Below, in pieces: positions 1 to 11,405 of a stretch of 64,000 nt of DNA. The position numbers were made by a program, and so were the translations under genes. Source of the DNA: Plasmodium brasilianum (Eukaryota; Apicomplexa; Aconoidasida; Haemosporida; Plasmodiidae); contig NC_090114.1 of the NCBI RefSeq assembly GCF_023973825.1, positions 744,001-808,000 on the forward strand, read 5' to 3'. The notes beneath the pieces are model-generated. The model did no database searches, was not told the DNA's origin, and was given only the letters and a program-made list of their open reading frames with translations. The stretch's first letter is position 1. Each line of letters begins with the position of its first letter.

Positions 1-191
1 AAATGAACATTTGAAAAGGCATAAAAGGGTACACATAGTACTCCTAAAGTGCGTGTATTATATGTGCATGTTGTACATGTGCATATGATTGATATTGTTC
101 CTTAGGGAGAAGCGTACTAGTAACGTGCACATGTAAATGGATTTATATGTTTTTACATGTATGTAAATAATTCCGCATCTCAACTTCCCCA

Positions 192-1355
192 ATGAAGTCC
201 TTTATGTCGTTTGTCAATGCAACAGTTGACTGCGGACTAACAAACGGGGGATGTTACAGGAGTAAGCTGTTTTTTGTTGAAAGGAGGGGGAGGAAGTATA
301 TACCGTTTTATGACTCGAAAAGGGACAAAAAGAAAAAGGAAAAAGGGAAAGAAACTGAAGTAAAGGATGTGGGTATAGCGAATAAAGTGGGTGTAGCAGA
401 CGAAGTGGGTGTAGCGGACGAAGAGGGTAAAATCAGGAAAATGAGCAAAGTGGGAAAAACTGCCGAAATAAATAGAAATAATGTATTGGAGGAAGGAGGA
501 AAGAGAACAGGAGTAAAATCTCCATGCGAGAATTTTGTCCCTACATTATCGCCCATGAGTGGTCTAAAAATATTGTACAGCTTAAAAGAGAGTAGTAGGT
601 ACCCTATTGGAGGAAGTGGTAATAATAATGGTGAGGACCCCTTGAGTAAAAATGGGAAAATAAATCTTAGCTTAATAATAAAAATAGATATAAAAAGAGA
701 GTCTTTAAGAGGAATGTGTAATCTTGCACATAGTGTAGACAAGAATAAAAAAATTCTGGTTTTGGTAGATGAAGATATTGAAATTTTAAAAAACTCTGGA
801 GCACATTATGTAGGATTAGAATATATTAATAAAATAAAAAATGGATGGCTAGATTTTAATATATGTATAACGAATTTTAAAAATATAAATAAAATATTAC
901 CTATTGCAAAAATATTGGGACCAAAAAAGCTTATGCCTAATATTAAATCTAATACACTTGTAGATAATATTAAAGAGACGATTATAAAAATAAAAGGTGG
1001 AAATACCATTGAATATAGAAGCGAACAAATAGACATAAATACATATGACTTATATAATAAAATATATAATTTTCAAAATGTTAATATAAATTCCATGGCA
1101 CATATAATTGTACATATCGCTTCTACCGATATGCAATTTTATAATATATTAGATAATATTAAATATTTTGTAAACCATGTTATTAAAACTAATACACATG
1201 CAAGTCATACAGAAAAGGAAACCAACTGTACATTTACATGGCCACCTATTACTTCGAAAAAAAAAAAAAGAGTAAATTATCTTCACAAAACAGTAGTTTA
1301 CTTAATAATAGTCAAGAACAACACTCCGAGTCTTTTATACTCGGGGGGTACCTAA
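192..1355 (+). CDS. Organellar-type (apicoplast or mitochondrial) ribosomal protein L1
   Basis: Large-subunit ribosomal protein L1, the mobile-stalk protein that binds 23S-type rRNA near the E site. Of 387 residues, the L1 core starts near residue 155: a lysine-rich 'IKIDIKRESLRG' start, then 'GAHYVGLEYINKIKNGWLDF' and the family hallmark 'ILGPKKLMPNIKSNTL', followed by an 'IKGGNTIEYR' strand. The bacterial-like form and the ~150-residue charged N-terminal extension, which has a short 'VGVADE' duplication, suggest import into an organelle. No clear signal peptide is visible, so the compartment is undecided and an upstream exon is possible. An A13 tract (1257-1269) near the end raises a frame question. 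The annotated frame ends with 'YLHKTVVYLIIVKNN', which resembles the last L1 beta strand, so I keep it. It is convergent with the CDC48 gene. Confidence 0.8.
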   Translation: MKSFMSFVNATVDCGLTNGGCYRSKLFFVERRGRKYIPFYDSKRDKKKKEKGKETEVKDVGIANKVGVADEVGVADEEGKIRKMSKVGKTAEINRNNVLEEGGKRTGVKSPCENFVPTLSPMSGLKILYSLKESSRYPIGGSGNNNGEDPLSKNGKINLSLIIKIDIKRESLRGMCNLAHSVDKNKKILVLVDEDIEILKNSGAHYVGLEYINKIKNGWLDFNICITNFKNINKILPIAKILGPKKLMPNIKSNTLVDNIKETIIKIKGGNTIEYRSEQIDINTYDLYNKIYNFQNVNINSMAHIIVHIASTDMQFYNILDNIKYFVNHVIKTNTHASHTEKETNCTFTWPPITSKKKKRVNYLHKTVVYLIIVKNNTPSLLYSGGT

Positions 1356-1616
1356 CCATCGATGGTTTTCCAAAATTTTTTCTTAAGCCACAGTCCTTGC
1401 ATCCCCTCTCAGATGGATACATTCATTAGGGAAGCTGGTCCTCCATAAGCACAAAACATATGTTGAAAGACTAGATAGAGCGGCCATACCTATCCGTTCG
1501 CCTTACCTTTCATTATTTTTATTTTGTCCTTCAACTTTTATAGCATTACAAGTTCACGCGTTTTGCTCGTTTTTTCCGTATTGTTTTTTCATTTTGTGCA
1601 CCTCTTACCATATTTT

Positions 1617-1740
1617 ATTTTATTTTTTTAACTTTTTTTTAATTTTTTTTAACTTTTTTTTAATTTTTTTTAACTTTTTTTTAATTTTTTTTAACTTTTT
1701 TTTAATTTTTTTTAATTTTTTTTTAATTTTTTTTTTTTTT
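1617..1740. repeat. AT-rich tandem repeat (T8/T7 with TAAC spacers)
   Basis: Runs of T separated by 'TAAC' or 'TAA' recur about every 21 bases, ending in a longer T run. This is an AT-rich minisatellite in the L1 3' flank. It has no coding meaning. Confidence 0.8.
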
Positions 1741-2130
1741 CTCCCCCATTACTTTGCTTCTTTCCCCTCTGCATTAAGACACTCAACTGTGTGTTCGTCT
1801 ACTTCGTACATAAGTGTCCCTTAAACAAGCCCATATAGACAATTTTTTTTTTTTTTTTTAAATGTAAGCAAATGAATTAGTAATTCTTTTTTTCGTTTTG
1901 TTTTTAAAATAATTAGGGAAAAAATAATAAAAAAAAAAAAAAAAGAAAAAAAAAAGAAAGAACAGGGGTAAAAATATGCACTCATTACAGTAAGTGCAAA
2001 ATGATACGCAAAAAAGATAAATATAATAAAAAAAAATAAGATGAATGGTGAATAGCCTAAAAAATGAGAGATAACAAAGTAAACGAAAACTAACGGCAAA
2101 GATAACAGTAAAAATAAAAAAATTAAATTA

Positions 2131-2361
2131 AAATTAAAACTGAAGCTGAAACTGAAACTGAAGCTGAAACTGAAGCTGGAGCTGAAGCTGAAAATGAAGC
2201 TGAAGCTGAAACTGAAGCTGAAACTGAAACTGAAGCTGAAACTGAAGCTGAAGCTGAAAATGAAGCTGAAGCTGAAACTGAAGCTGAAGCTGAAACTGAA
2301 GCTGAAGCTGAAACTGAAGCTGAAACTGAAACTAAAACTAAAACTAAAACTAAAACTAAAA
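2131..2361. repeat. Hexamer-based microsatellite (GAAGCT / GAAACT)
   Basis: About 38 units of GAAGCT, GAAACT and close variants in a row. It is open on both strands (Lys-Leu on +, Phe-Ser on -) only because the unit is six bases without a stop. It lies between two convergent genes and is not in a recognisable protein. Confidence 0.85.
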
Positions 2362-3147
2362 ATACTTTCGTATCTGTATTTGGCCCGCTTCACATCAATG
2401 ATCTTCAATTTTTTTTTTTTTTTCTTTAACTCTTCACTTCTAACTTTTCCCATTTTACAATATTTAAAAACAACTGTGCATTTGTCGGATGGTACTACAC
2501 TACCTCTACCTTTCACTCTTCCTCATTCCAAACACTGTGATAAGCAATCATATTTTGTAACTGCTCGTATTCTACATATCATGCGTAAGGCATATAACAT
2601 GTATCATATAGCACACGTCACACGACACACAGAACAAACTTTTTGAAATAAAAAAACAAGTACAACAAATCGCATGTAATGGAAACCCAAATTATAGACG
2701 GGGTTCACTATTAAAAAAAAAAAAAAAAAGGTAAAATAAAGACAGATACACGCACACGAGGACACATGGGAAGGATGCGTATTTGCACCATTGCAAATAT
2801 ACATACATATGCGCATATGTGCACATGCATATATAGACTTTTATATACCTCTATTTATGTAACAAAAAAAAGACCTTCTCCACCGCTCACCTTGTAATGA
2901 TTTGAAAAATAGTGCGCAGAAGATGGGTATGCCTACAACGAGTAAAAGGATCTAGAGCTTTAAAGAATAACACCATGTTCATCACTCGTCCACCGCATTT
3001 TTTAGCTCATCGATCAAGCAAGCCTACAGTATTCTACTACTACACATTCATCTATATGGTTGTATTCCAGTACACACTGCATGTAGAAGTGATGTCATTG
3101 TGCCTTGTTCCCCGCGCAGACGAACTGATCATCTACTTGTACCCGTG

Positions 3148-6100
3148 CTACGAAAAATTTTGCAAAGAAAGCTTCTCCTTAAACTTCTCATACTTTAACA
3201 CATCCTCAGGTTGAATAGATATTCGCGCATTTTTAAAAGCCAAATCGAAATGCTTTTTCGAAAGCGTAGGCACCGGATCATATGCAGGATCCACTTCTAT
3301 ATGGTTGGTTTTTTTTTTTTGTTCTTTTTTTCTAATATTAAGTAAATGAATAGTTTCTTTAATAGCTTCATTGACTGCGCTCTGACATAAGTTTGTAATA
3401 TCCGCACCTGAAAATCCTTCCGTTCTTTTTGCCATATCCTGTATGTCTACATCTTTATTTAAAGGTGTGTTTTTAAGAATGGCTTTGAATATACTACATC
3501 TACTTCTAAAATCTGGTAAGGATATATATATCAACTTGTCTAATCTCCCTGGTCTTGTTAATGCTCTATCTAAAATATCAGGTCGATTTGTAGCTGCAAT
3601 AATAAATATTGTTTTCTTTTCATTTATACCGTCAATTTCGGTCAGTATTTGATTAATTACTCTATCACTTGCATCATTATTATTATTACTATTCCTTTCT
3701 TTTGCTAATGAATCTATTTCATCAAAAAAAATAATGCAAGGTGATGCTGCACGAGCTTTATCAAATAAATCTCTTACATTCGCTTCAGACTCACCAAACC
3801 ACATAGTTAATAATTCTGGTCCTTTTACAGATATAAAATTAGCATTACATTCATTTGCAATGGCCTTAGCTAATAGTGTCTTACCACACCCAGGAGGGCC
3901 ATACAATAATATTCCTTTATTATAATTTGAATTAAATTTATTATATAAGTGTTTGTATTCTAAAGGGTATAAAATAGTTTCCTTTAGTTGTTCTTTGACT
4001 TCATGCATACCTCCAATGTCATTCCATGTAACTGTTGGTATTTGTACTTGTCTTTCTCTTAACGAGCTTGGGTTACATATGTTTAGAGCATGCTGGAAAT
4101 GCTTTGCTTTGATGGTCAGTTTGTTTAAGATATATGACGGAATCTTCTTCGTCCGTCTGTCCAGTTTTTCACCGCCAACACGATCAGCTACTCCGCTCAA
4201 GTTATCGCTTCTACTCCCCACGTTACCGCTTCTACTCCCCACGTTATCGCTTCTACTCCCCACGTTATCGCTTCTACTCCCCACGTTATTTCTTCTACTC
4301 CCCACGTTATCGCTTCTTCCACTAGTGCTGTCGCTTCTATCCTTCCCATCCTTCAGATCTAACTTCCCTCTACCTTTTCCATAGAATCTAAAAAAATTTT
4401 TTAATTGATTGTTCGAACCTTCTTTATGTTGTGAGGCATCTGATGAGATATTAGAAGCCTCTTCATCTCCAGCTTTTTTAGGATCAATACTTATTTTCAT
4501 AAATTCAATAAAATCTTCTTCATCTAAATCTAGGAAATGTACATGCTCCTTTATACACTGGATGGCTGCTTCGAAACATAGTTGAGCAAGATCTGCACCG
4601 ACATATCCATGGCATTCTTTTGCAATTTTTCTTAAATTTACATCAGGGTCTAGTTTCATCTTTTTAGTTTTAGTTAATAAAATTTCGTATCTTCCTTGTT
4701 CATCTGGAACTGGAATTTCAATTTCTCTATCAAATCTTCCAAATCGTCTTAAAGCAGGATCAATAGCATTAGGTCTATTAGTAGCAGCAAGAACTAGAAC
4801 ATTATTATTTTTTTTTAATCCATCCATAAGAGTTAGTAACTGGGATACAACTCTTTTTTCTAATTCAATGTTACTTTTACTTCTTTTATTAGCAATGGAA
4901 TCAATTTCATCAATAAAGATAATACATGGTGTTTTTTCGCTAGCTTTTTTAAAAATTTTTCTTAATTTTTGTTCTGACTCCCCAATATGTTTAGACATTA
5001 TCTCTGGACCATTTATAATATAACAGTATGCATTACTTTCATTAGCAATAGCCTTAGCAATGGATGTTTTTCCTGTACCTGGTATTCCATGCATTAGTAC
5101 CCCCTTTGGTGCTGATATACCAATACTCATAAAAATTTCTGGGTATTTTAAAGGTAGTTCTATTAATTCTCTAATTTTATTTAATTGTTTCTTCATACCA
5201 CCTAAATCTTCATATGTAATATCATCATTATGTTCTTCATAGTCTTCTCTATTTAAATATTCCTCTGATAAAGTAATTTCCGAGTTTTCACTCATACATC
5301 CATATACCTCATTATTATTATCACTCTCTTCTGTTATAATTTTTAGTATCTTAAATTCTATTTTTTTATTTTTATAATTAATATATATATTTGAATTTAC
5401 ATTCAATGGCTTGTAACTATTTTTTAAATAAGCATTAAGAACATCTTTCTGTATCTCACTTTTATTCAAATTTCCTACAGTATCACTGAATGGACTTATA
5501 ACAACATTTCTTATTTTCTTTACATTCAAAAATGGATGTATTTTTATTATATCATTATGCATTAGTCTTAAATTCTTTTTCATTGCAAAAGATATTACAA
5601 CATAATGTTTTTTTAAATTTTTGTCTACTTTAGCTATTCCTAACATCTCTTTCTTTTTCTTTCCTTTTAATAATACTGTAAATCCATCACTTATATTTAA
5701 TTCATCCATTTTTTCTTTACTCATATATATTTCAAAATTATCCGCATTCTCATCTATATTTCCAACAAGGCAGTACGATGGAAATTTACCACTATCTAAT
5801 GCTTTCAACAGGAAATTCGTTTCCTTATCACTTTCATTGTTTTTATTTTCCTTCTCTTTTCTTCTCTCGTTTTGACTCTCCCCTTCGCCATTTCTATCCC
5901 ACTTCTTTCCCCAGTCATTTCCATTATCAGCATCATTATGGTTATCACTATGGTTATCACTATGGTTATCACTATGGTTATCACTACAGTTATCACTATG
6001 GTTATCACTACAGTTATCACTACAATTATCACTATAGTTATCACTACAGTTATCACTATAGTTATCATTATGATTATTACCTTTTCTGTCTTGCATAACT

Positions 6101-6915
6101 TCGATGTCCTTTCCAGTGTGTATCTCTTTAGTCTTATCGCTCTTCAAAAAATTTTTTTTTTTTTCTTGAGGGGTCCAAAATTTACCTATAAGAGTATTGA
6201 GGATGTTGCTCCAGACAACTCCCTTTCTCCCAACACGATTGTCGTCACGGCTACCATGATAACTACGGTCGACATTGCTAGCATTGCTAATATCGTTAGC
6301 ACTTACTCCACGTTTCGAATCTGCATTGCAGCTACGCACATTCATGCATTTCACATCAGAAGAAACTTCGCTTGAATGTCCAGATCGGAGGGTATTCCTC
6401 ATCCTCTCTTTCGAAATAAGTTTAGCTCCTTGGTTTTCCTCTTCAGAAATACCTCCTCTTTTCTCACAATACGCAATATTGTTTCCACGCGACTTTTCAT
6501 TATTGGAGTTATACGGCTTATCGCTATGGTTGCTATGGTTTCCATTAGCATTGTTAAAGTCCTTGCTACCATTGAAAGCACTGCTTCCTGGAACAAACTT
6601 CTTATCTGCATCAACTTTGTTTCTCTTTTCATTAGCTAAACTTTTACTAATCGATGAACCGATTGATGCTAACGTGTTTCTGTTTCTTCTTGGTCTTAAA
6701 AGTGTTTGACCTGATCTACCTTTACAAAGAAACGAACTATTTTTGTTATTCGTATACCAGTAATTATTCTTTTCAATTAAAACATGATTGCTTCTTTTTA
6801 ATGATATTTCGAGTGAACACTGTACAACAAAAATAAGGAGTATTAATGTATAGTAGTAGCATGGTATATATTCCCTGAAAAAAAAGAAGGGATGACTTAT
6901 TTTTCGGACTACCAT
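3148..6915 (-). CDS. CDC48: CDC48/p97-type AAA ATPase, apicoplast form
   Basis: Double-ring AAA+ unfoldase. In Plasmodium this second CDC48 is targeted to the apicoplast and belongs to the symbiont-derived ERAD-like (SELMA) protein import machinery. It has 1,255 residues against ~810-830 for cytosolic CDC48. Residues 17-35 form a hydrophobic signal-anchor-like segment, followed by a basic, Asn-rich transit-like region. Residues 286-330 are a Ser-Asp-Asn tandem repeat. The N-domain spans ~378-500. The D1 Walker A 'GIPGTGKT' is near 610 and Walker B 'IIFIDEID' near 665. The D2 Walker A 'GPPGCGKT' is near 1006 and Walker B 'IIFFDEID' near 1061. Both second regions of homology ('AATNRP') are intact. 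The D1-D2 linker carries a species-type 'SRSDNVG' repeat (~870-905). No frame breaks. The start is the first ATG before the hydrophobic segment. Confidence 0.93.
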   Translation of the reverse strand: MVVRKISHPFFFFREYIPCYYYTLILLIFVVQCSLEISLKRSNHVLIEKNNYWYTNNKNSSFLCKGRSGQTLLRPRRNRNTLASIGSSISKSLANEKRNKVDADKKFVPGSSAFNGSKDFNNANGNHSNHSDKPYNSNNEKSRGNNIAYCEKRGGISEEENQGAKLISKERMRNTLRSGHSSEVSSDVKCMNVRSCNADSKRGVSANDISNASNVDRSYHGSRDDNRVGRKGVVWSNILNTLIGKFWTPQEKKKNFLKSDKTKEIHTGKDIEVMQDRKGNNHNDNYSDNCSDNYSDNCSDNCSDNHSDNCSDNHSDNHSDNHSDNHNDADNGNDWGKKWDRNGEGESQNERRKEKENKNNESDKETNFLLKALDSGKFPSYCLVGNIDENADNFEIYMSKEKMDELNISDGFTVLLKGKKKKEMLGIAKVDKNLKKHYVVISFAMKKNLRLMHNDIIKIHPFLNVKKIRNVVISPFSDTVGNLNKSEIQKDVLNAYLKNSYKPLNVNSNIYINYKNKKIEFKILKIITEESDNNNEVYGCMSENSEITLSEEYLNREDYEEHNDDITYEDLGGMKKQLNKIRELIELPLKYPEIFMSIGISAPKGVLMHGIPGTGKTSIAKAIANESNAYCYIINGPEIMSKHIGESEQKLRKIFKKASEKTPCIIFIDEIDSIANKRSKSNIELEKRVVSQLLTLMDGLKKNNNVLVLAATNRPNAIDPALRRFGRFDREIEIPVPDEQGRYEILLTKTKKMKLDPDVNLRKIAKECHGYVGADLAQLCFEAAIQCIKEHVHFLDLDEEDFIEFMKISIDPKKAGDEEASNISSDASQHKEGSNNQLKNFFRFYGKGRGKLDLKDGKDRSDSTSGRSDNVGSRRNNVGSRSDNVGSRSDNVGSRSGNVGSRSDNLSGVADRVGGEKLDRRTKKIPSYILNKLTIKAKHFQHALNICNPSSLRERQVQIPTVTWNDIGGMHEVKEQLKETILYPLEYKHLYNKFNSNYNKGILLYGPPGCGKTLLAKAIANECNANFISVKGPELLTMWFGESEANVRDLFDKARAASPCIIFFDEIDSLAKERNSNNNNDASDRVINQILTEIDGINEKKTIFIIAATNRPDILDRALTRPGRLDKLIYISLPDFRSRCSIFKAILKNTPLNKDVDIQDMAKRTEGFSGADITNLCQSAVNEAIKETIHLLNIRKKEQKKKTNHIEVDPAYDPVPTLSKKHFDLAFKNARISIQPEDVLKYEKFKEKLSLQNFS

Positions 6916-7015
6916 TCTTCTATTTACATCTTCAGTGTGTTTTTATTTAAAAAAAAAAGGTGGGGCTTATATTCCGTTGATATGTTGTGTATACATACGC
7001 TCATACGTACACATG

Positions 7016-7352
7016 AACATACATACACATGAACTTACATACACATGAACTTATATACACATGAACTTACATACACATGAACTTATATACACATGAACTT
7101 ATATACACATGAACTTATATACACATGAACTTATATACACATGAACTTATATACACATGAACTTATATACACATGAACTTATATACACATGAACTTATAT
7201 ACACATGAACTTATATACACATGAACTTATATACACATGAACTTATATACACATGAACTTATATACACATGAACTTATATACACATGAACTTATATACAC
7301 ATGAACTTATATACACATGAACTTATATACACATGAACATATATACACATGA
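7016..7352. repeat. 16-bp minisatellite, about 21 copies
   Basis: Tandem copies of a 16-base unit (ATACACATGAACTTAT in one phase) run about 337 bases with only a few substitutions at the ends. It sits ~100 bp upstream of the CDC48 start, inside what should be its promoter or 5' UTR, so copy-number change could alter spacing there. Confidence 0.9.
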
Positions 7353-7861
7353 AATATGAACAACTGCTTTCATATAGCACTACGTAGTAATCTACTAATG
7401 AATATCATGAGCCCTAGCAAAGTATACTTATAATACACCATGCATTATATGGTATGCAAACAAGTACAAACGACACTTGCAAGAATGTATATACATGCTT
7501 ATGCAAACATATACCTATATATATTTAAGCGTGCATACGCAAACATAAGCAAACATATACATATGCATATTTATATACATATTTTTATACATTTACTTAT
7601 ATGGGGATATATTGAATGTCAAATACTCAAAAAAAAAAAAAAATGCAATATAAAAATGTACCACAAAAATGTATATTTACTCACCCATATATATATATAT
7701 ATATAGATATATATATATGTATTTATATACGTATTCATATACGTACATATATGTATACACATACTTTTGTATCTTTGTAACGTGTACTACATGTTCAGCC
7801 CCTCCCTTCGGCATAATCAAAAGGCAGTTCAAAATTTCATAAAAGTTTACACATGTAAATA

Positions 7862-7932
7862 TGCCTGAACAAGCAAGGTTATATCAAAATTTTTTAAAAA
7901 ACTAATTTACTTTTTTCTTTCATGTTCAGGCA
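7862..7932. repeat. Perfect 10-bp inverted repeat
   Basis: TGCCTGAACA at 7,862-7,871 is exactly complementary to TGTTCAGGCA at 7,923-7,932, with a 51-base AT-rich loop. Its composition is unusual for the surrounding DNA. The right arm also looks like a splice acceptor (TTCAG). Confidence 0.5.
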
Positions 7933-8817
7933 AAACTAGTGCCTCATTTTTTTAATTTTTCATCAAACGGGGTAGGATTTTATTTTTGACGTGGGGGCAT
8001 AACATAATACATAGGTAAGTAACACGCCTACATATATGTATATATATGTATATATGTATACATATGTATGAATGTATATATGCATATACCTACATATGCT
8101 TGTTTTAATATCGCGCGAGGAAGCAGGTACATATATAGATATACATGTATGAATAAATTTGAACTCGTGCCTATATATGCATCATCATAAGAGCATGGAA
8201 CCTATTAATTTTAAATTAAGCTTTTTTTTTTTTTTTTACTTTTTTTCCCTTTTTTTTTATTGCTCATTTTATTATTTTATTTATCAACTTTTATCATTTT
8301 TTATTTTTTTTTTTATTTCCCCAAATCGCATTCGTGCCGCATAAAAAACACGTACATATTGGGAGACTTTGCACAAATATCGTCGTAAATATATGTAGGT
8401 GCAATACAAGTTGGAGTTACAATAAAGAATTTATATTATTTTCCTTCATTGAATGAACATGTAACTCTTTTTATTCGTATGCTACATGAGTGGTTACAAT
8501 ACTGTAAACATAGCTGCTTGGAAAAATAGTAAAGAGTAGGAGTTATTCCATATAGTATTTCATTATCCTTCTCTCCCCCCTTTTTTTTTTTTTTCCTTTC
8601 CATTTTCATTTCCATTTTCCATTTTTTTTTTTTTTCTCTTATTTCCTCTACTTTTCGCTCTAGATTAAAGATTAAAAATAAGTTTTAATTACTTTTGTTC
8701 ATGAAAGATCATGGTCAAATGAAATAGTTTAATTTTTTTTTTTTATGACGGTGAGAATTAAGGAACTAGAAAAAAAAATTTTAATAAAATAATCAAACAT
8801 GGATAATATATATATAT

Positions 8818-8850
<33 letters not shown>

Positions 8851-9593
8851 TCACATGTACACATATGCATGCACATATGTTCAATATTTAAACGTGGTAT
8901 ATATATCCACAATTTCACAATTAATTAAAAACAAAACATCGGAAACATGAATTACTTAAAAAAGTATGTGGCAAAAATGGATAAAAAAAATACATACATA
9001 TAATGATATATGTATATATATGTATGTATATGTATGTATATGTATGTATATGTATGTATATGTACGTATATGTATATGTATTGTATGTATATACATATAA
9101 ATCACTTTTTGTTGTTATGAATTTGAAAAGAAAGGAAAAAATTGGCACAAAACCTGTCGTCCACTACTCGTTTGCTGTGCGTTTTACGTCACATTATTAC
9201 GAGCACTATTTAATTAAAAATAGCCTTAATAACTTTTTACTTTTCGTGTATACAACATAGACATCCAGAGTATGTACTATGTTTCTTCTTTATATATAAC
9301 AATTACTTAATCTTCAAATAGTGAAGACGTAATGTAAATGCTGTTTGATATATTTTTTTTATTTTTTTGTTATCAAAAAAAAATATGCATTTCTTCCATT
9401 TGCTCTTCCTCCTCTTCTTCCCTTGGGTCCATGCGGAGCTCAACTAAACAAATCCTCGGGATAAAATTAAGATCAATCTAATATGATTCATTTCGAGCGC
9501 CCTTATATGTGTTTTACTCCCAGTTACTCAACTTATACTTATTCGTAATTTCTCCCCCTGTTAGAATTGTTCATACATTTATTCTACTAAGCA

Positions 9594-10139
9594 CTAGGAA
9601 TAGTCAATAATTTTTTCCCTTGATATGTAGTAAATTGCCAGGGCAGTAGCATTTCCAATAGTATGTATTAACAAATGATATATTGTGCTATAGGAGTTAT
9701 AGCTAAATTTTTTACCAACAAAATAAAACATTATTAATAAACTTCCTGCAGAAACCCATATAAACACACAAAGAGAATTTATACTAAATGAAAAAAATGC
9801 ATGTATTAATAAATTTATTGCCATCATAATAATATCAACTGTTCTTCTTAAACCTAGTTCTGGTTTTCTCCAGTGTAATATTGACGTTATAAATAATCCT
9901 GCATTTAATATAGCTAAATAATAAAATTTACAATATATTGAAAACATAAATGCTAGAGATAACTGAAATGATGAAAAGAAAAGTATATGTTCACATTCGT
10001 GACTTACGTATTTACAATTATTCTTTTTTTTTGATTCTTCTATACAACAACTACTATCACTTTCCATTTCACTGTCTGACCCCTCGACTTTTCTGTTGTA
10101 CACGCATGTTTCACTATTATTATTTTTACCTTTACTCAT
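9594..10139 (-). CDS. Conserved-type multi-pass membrane protein, unknown function
   Basis: 181 residues. The first ~48 are polar and acidic with Ser/Lys runs, so probably cytosolic. The rest is about four to five hydrophobic segments (roughly 52-70, 72-88, 98-118, 120-142 and 155-173). Notable polar residues inside or between them are 'LHWRKPELGLRRTVD' and a late 'YHLLIHTIGNA', with His residues placed as in some heptahelical hydrolase-like families. There is no decisive motif and I do not assign an enzyme. Single exon; the start is the ATG after a long A tract, and the stop is TAG. It is divergent from the 13.1-16.1 kb gene and on the same strand as CDC48. Confidence 0.75.
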   Translation of the reverse strand: MSKGKNNNSETCVYNRKVEGSDSEMESDSSCCIEESKKKNNCKYVSHECEHILFFSSFQLSLAFMFSIYCKFYYLAILNAGLFITSILHWRKPELGLRRTVDIIMMAINLLIHAFFSFSINSLCVFIWVSAGSLLIMFYFVGKKFSYNSYSTIYHLLIHTIGNATALAIYYISREKIIDYS

Positions 10140-11221
10140 TGTTCATAAATATATAATATTATAATCAGTTAAAAAAAAAAAAAAAAAATATTTATATAAT
10201 TAATGTGTCCTTACATACTTTAATTCTACAAACACCTAATTTTTTTTTTTTTTTCTTATTTCTCTTTCGCATAAATATAACTATAAAAATGTAACAAGGA
10301 GAATGTCCTCTCGGCTTCTACAAATGAAACACGGAGTAGGAGGTGGTAAAAAAAAAAAAATTTAGTAATTAGTAAATAGTACTTTATATACTATAAACAT
10401 AGCATATGACTGTTATACAAGAAAAAAGGCAAACGTTCTACATACAATGTCCAAACAACATTAAACGCACGCATATAGGAACATATACATATGTACCTAA
10501 CTACATATAACAACTGTGTATATACAGGTATATATGTATATATATATATATATATATGGCAGCCTCTAGTGGGGCTGTTTTCTTGCAAATGCTCATGAAA
10601 GAAAAGAAGCTATAGTTATACTCTGTTTAGTGTACAATGAACATGAAAAAAGTCTCTCGAGATAGATTTTACGATAAACAGGTATATATACATGTATATA
10701 TACATATATTATATAATCGAATGTACGTATACACTATAAGAAGGAGCTATTATTATCAAAATAACATAAGTTAAAAATTAAAAAAAAATAATAATTATAT
10801 ATATGTTATAAAAAAATTAAAACTTAAAAAATGGTACAATATATAATAAAAGCAAAACATTTGATAAATATTAGGAAAACATTGGCAAAATATTAGAACA
10901 ACATTAGAATAATATTAAAAAAATATTAGCAAAATATTAGAAAAATATTGGCAAAACATTAGAAAAATATTAGAATAATATTAAAAAAATATTAGCAAAA
11001 TATAAGATAAATATTAGCAAAATATTAGCAAAATATTAGATAAATATTAGAAAAATAGTTGAAAAAATTAAAGCGAAAAATATTTTAAAAAAGAGTAATA
11101 AGAAAGGCAAACAGAATCATAAAAATAATATTCGGTTTCACGGCAGTTAAAAAAAAAAATATATTACTCGCAAATGCGTAAAGTAGCATAGTACAACGTA
11201 ATAAAATATGACGTAGTGATA

Positions 11222-11405
11222 TATAACGCAATAATATATATATATCGCAATAATATATATATATCGCAATAATATATATATATCGCAATAATATATATAT
11301 ATCGCAATAATATATATATATCTCAATAATATATATATATCGCAATAATATATATATATCGCAATAATATATATATATCGCAATAATACATATATATCGC
11401 AATAA
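11222..11405. repeat. ~19-bp TA-rich minisatellite (CGCAATAAT + TA run)
   Basis: About ten tandem units each have CGCAATAAT followed by a TA dinucleotide run. The copies are nearly identical. It lies in a divergent promoter region and is read as Tyr/Ile-rich in false frames. Confidence 0.85.

Larger units (their letters stand above)
1356..3147. other. Convergent intergenic region L1/CDC48
   Basis: 3' ends of two convergent genes face each other here. The stretch holds T/A-rich and hexamer repeats (listed separately), several A or T homopolymers, and a less AT-rich part at about 2,900-3,147 next to the CDC48 stop that is probably 3' UTR. I found no convincing gene. Long open frames here are translations of the hexamer repeat. 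Confidence 0.6.
6916..9593. other. Intergenic region upstream of CDC48
   Basis: Promoter side of CDC48 and 3' side of the membrane-protein gene. It contains the 16-bp minisatellite, many TATA/TGTA microsatellites (for example 8,806-8,850 and 9,003-9,090), T tracts, and a perfect 10-bp inverted repeat at 7,862-7,932. A less AT-rich patch at 7,790-7,990 holds a short possible exon (see findings). No tRNA was recognised. Confidence 0.6.

Noticed and set aside
1238..1429. Alternative C-terminus for ribosomal protein L1 in the -1 frame after the A13 tract ('GGYLTIDGFPKFFLKP')
   Set aside because: The uninterrupted frame ends with a strand that resembles the L1 C-terminus ('YLHKTVVYLIIVKNN'). The alternative has no family match. 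It is kept in mind because other A tracts in the window do break frames the same way.
2194..2646. Long Lys-Leu (plus) and Phe-Ser (minus) open frames
   Set aside because: Translation of a six-base repeat; no start context and no non-repeat protein attached.
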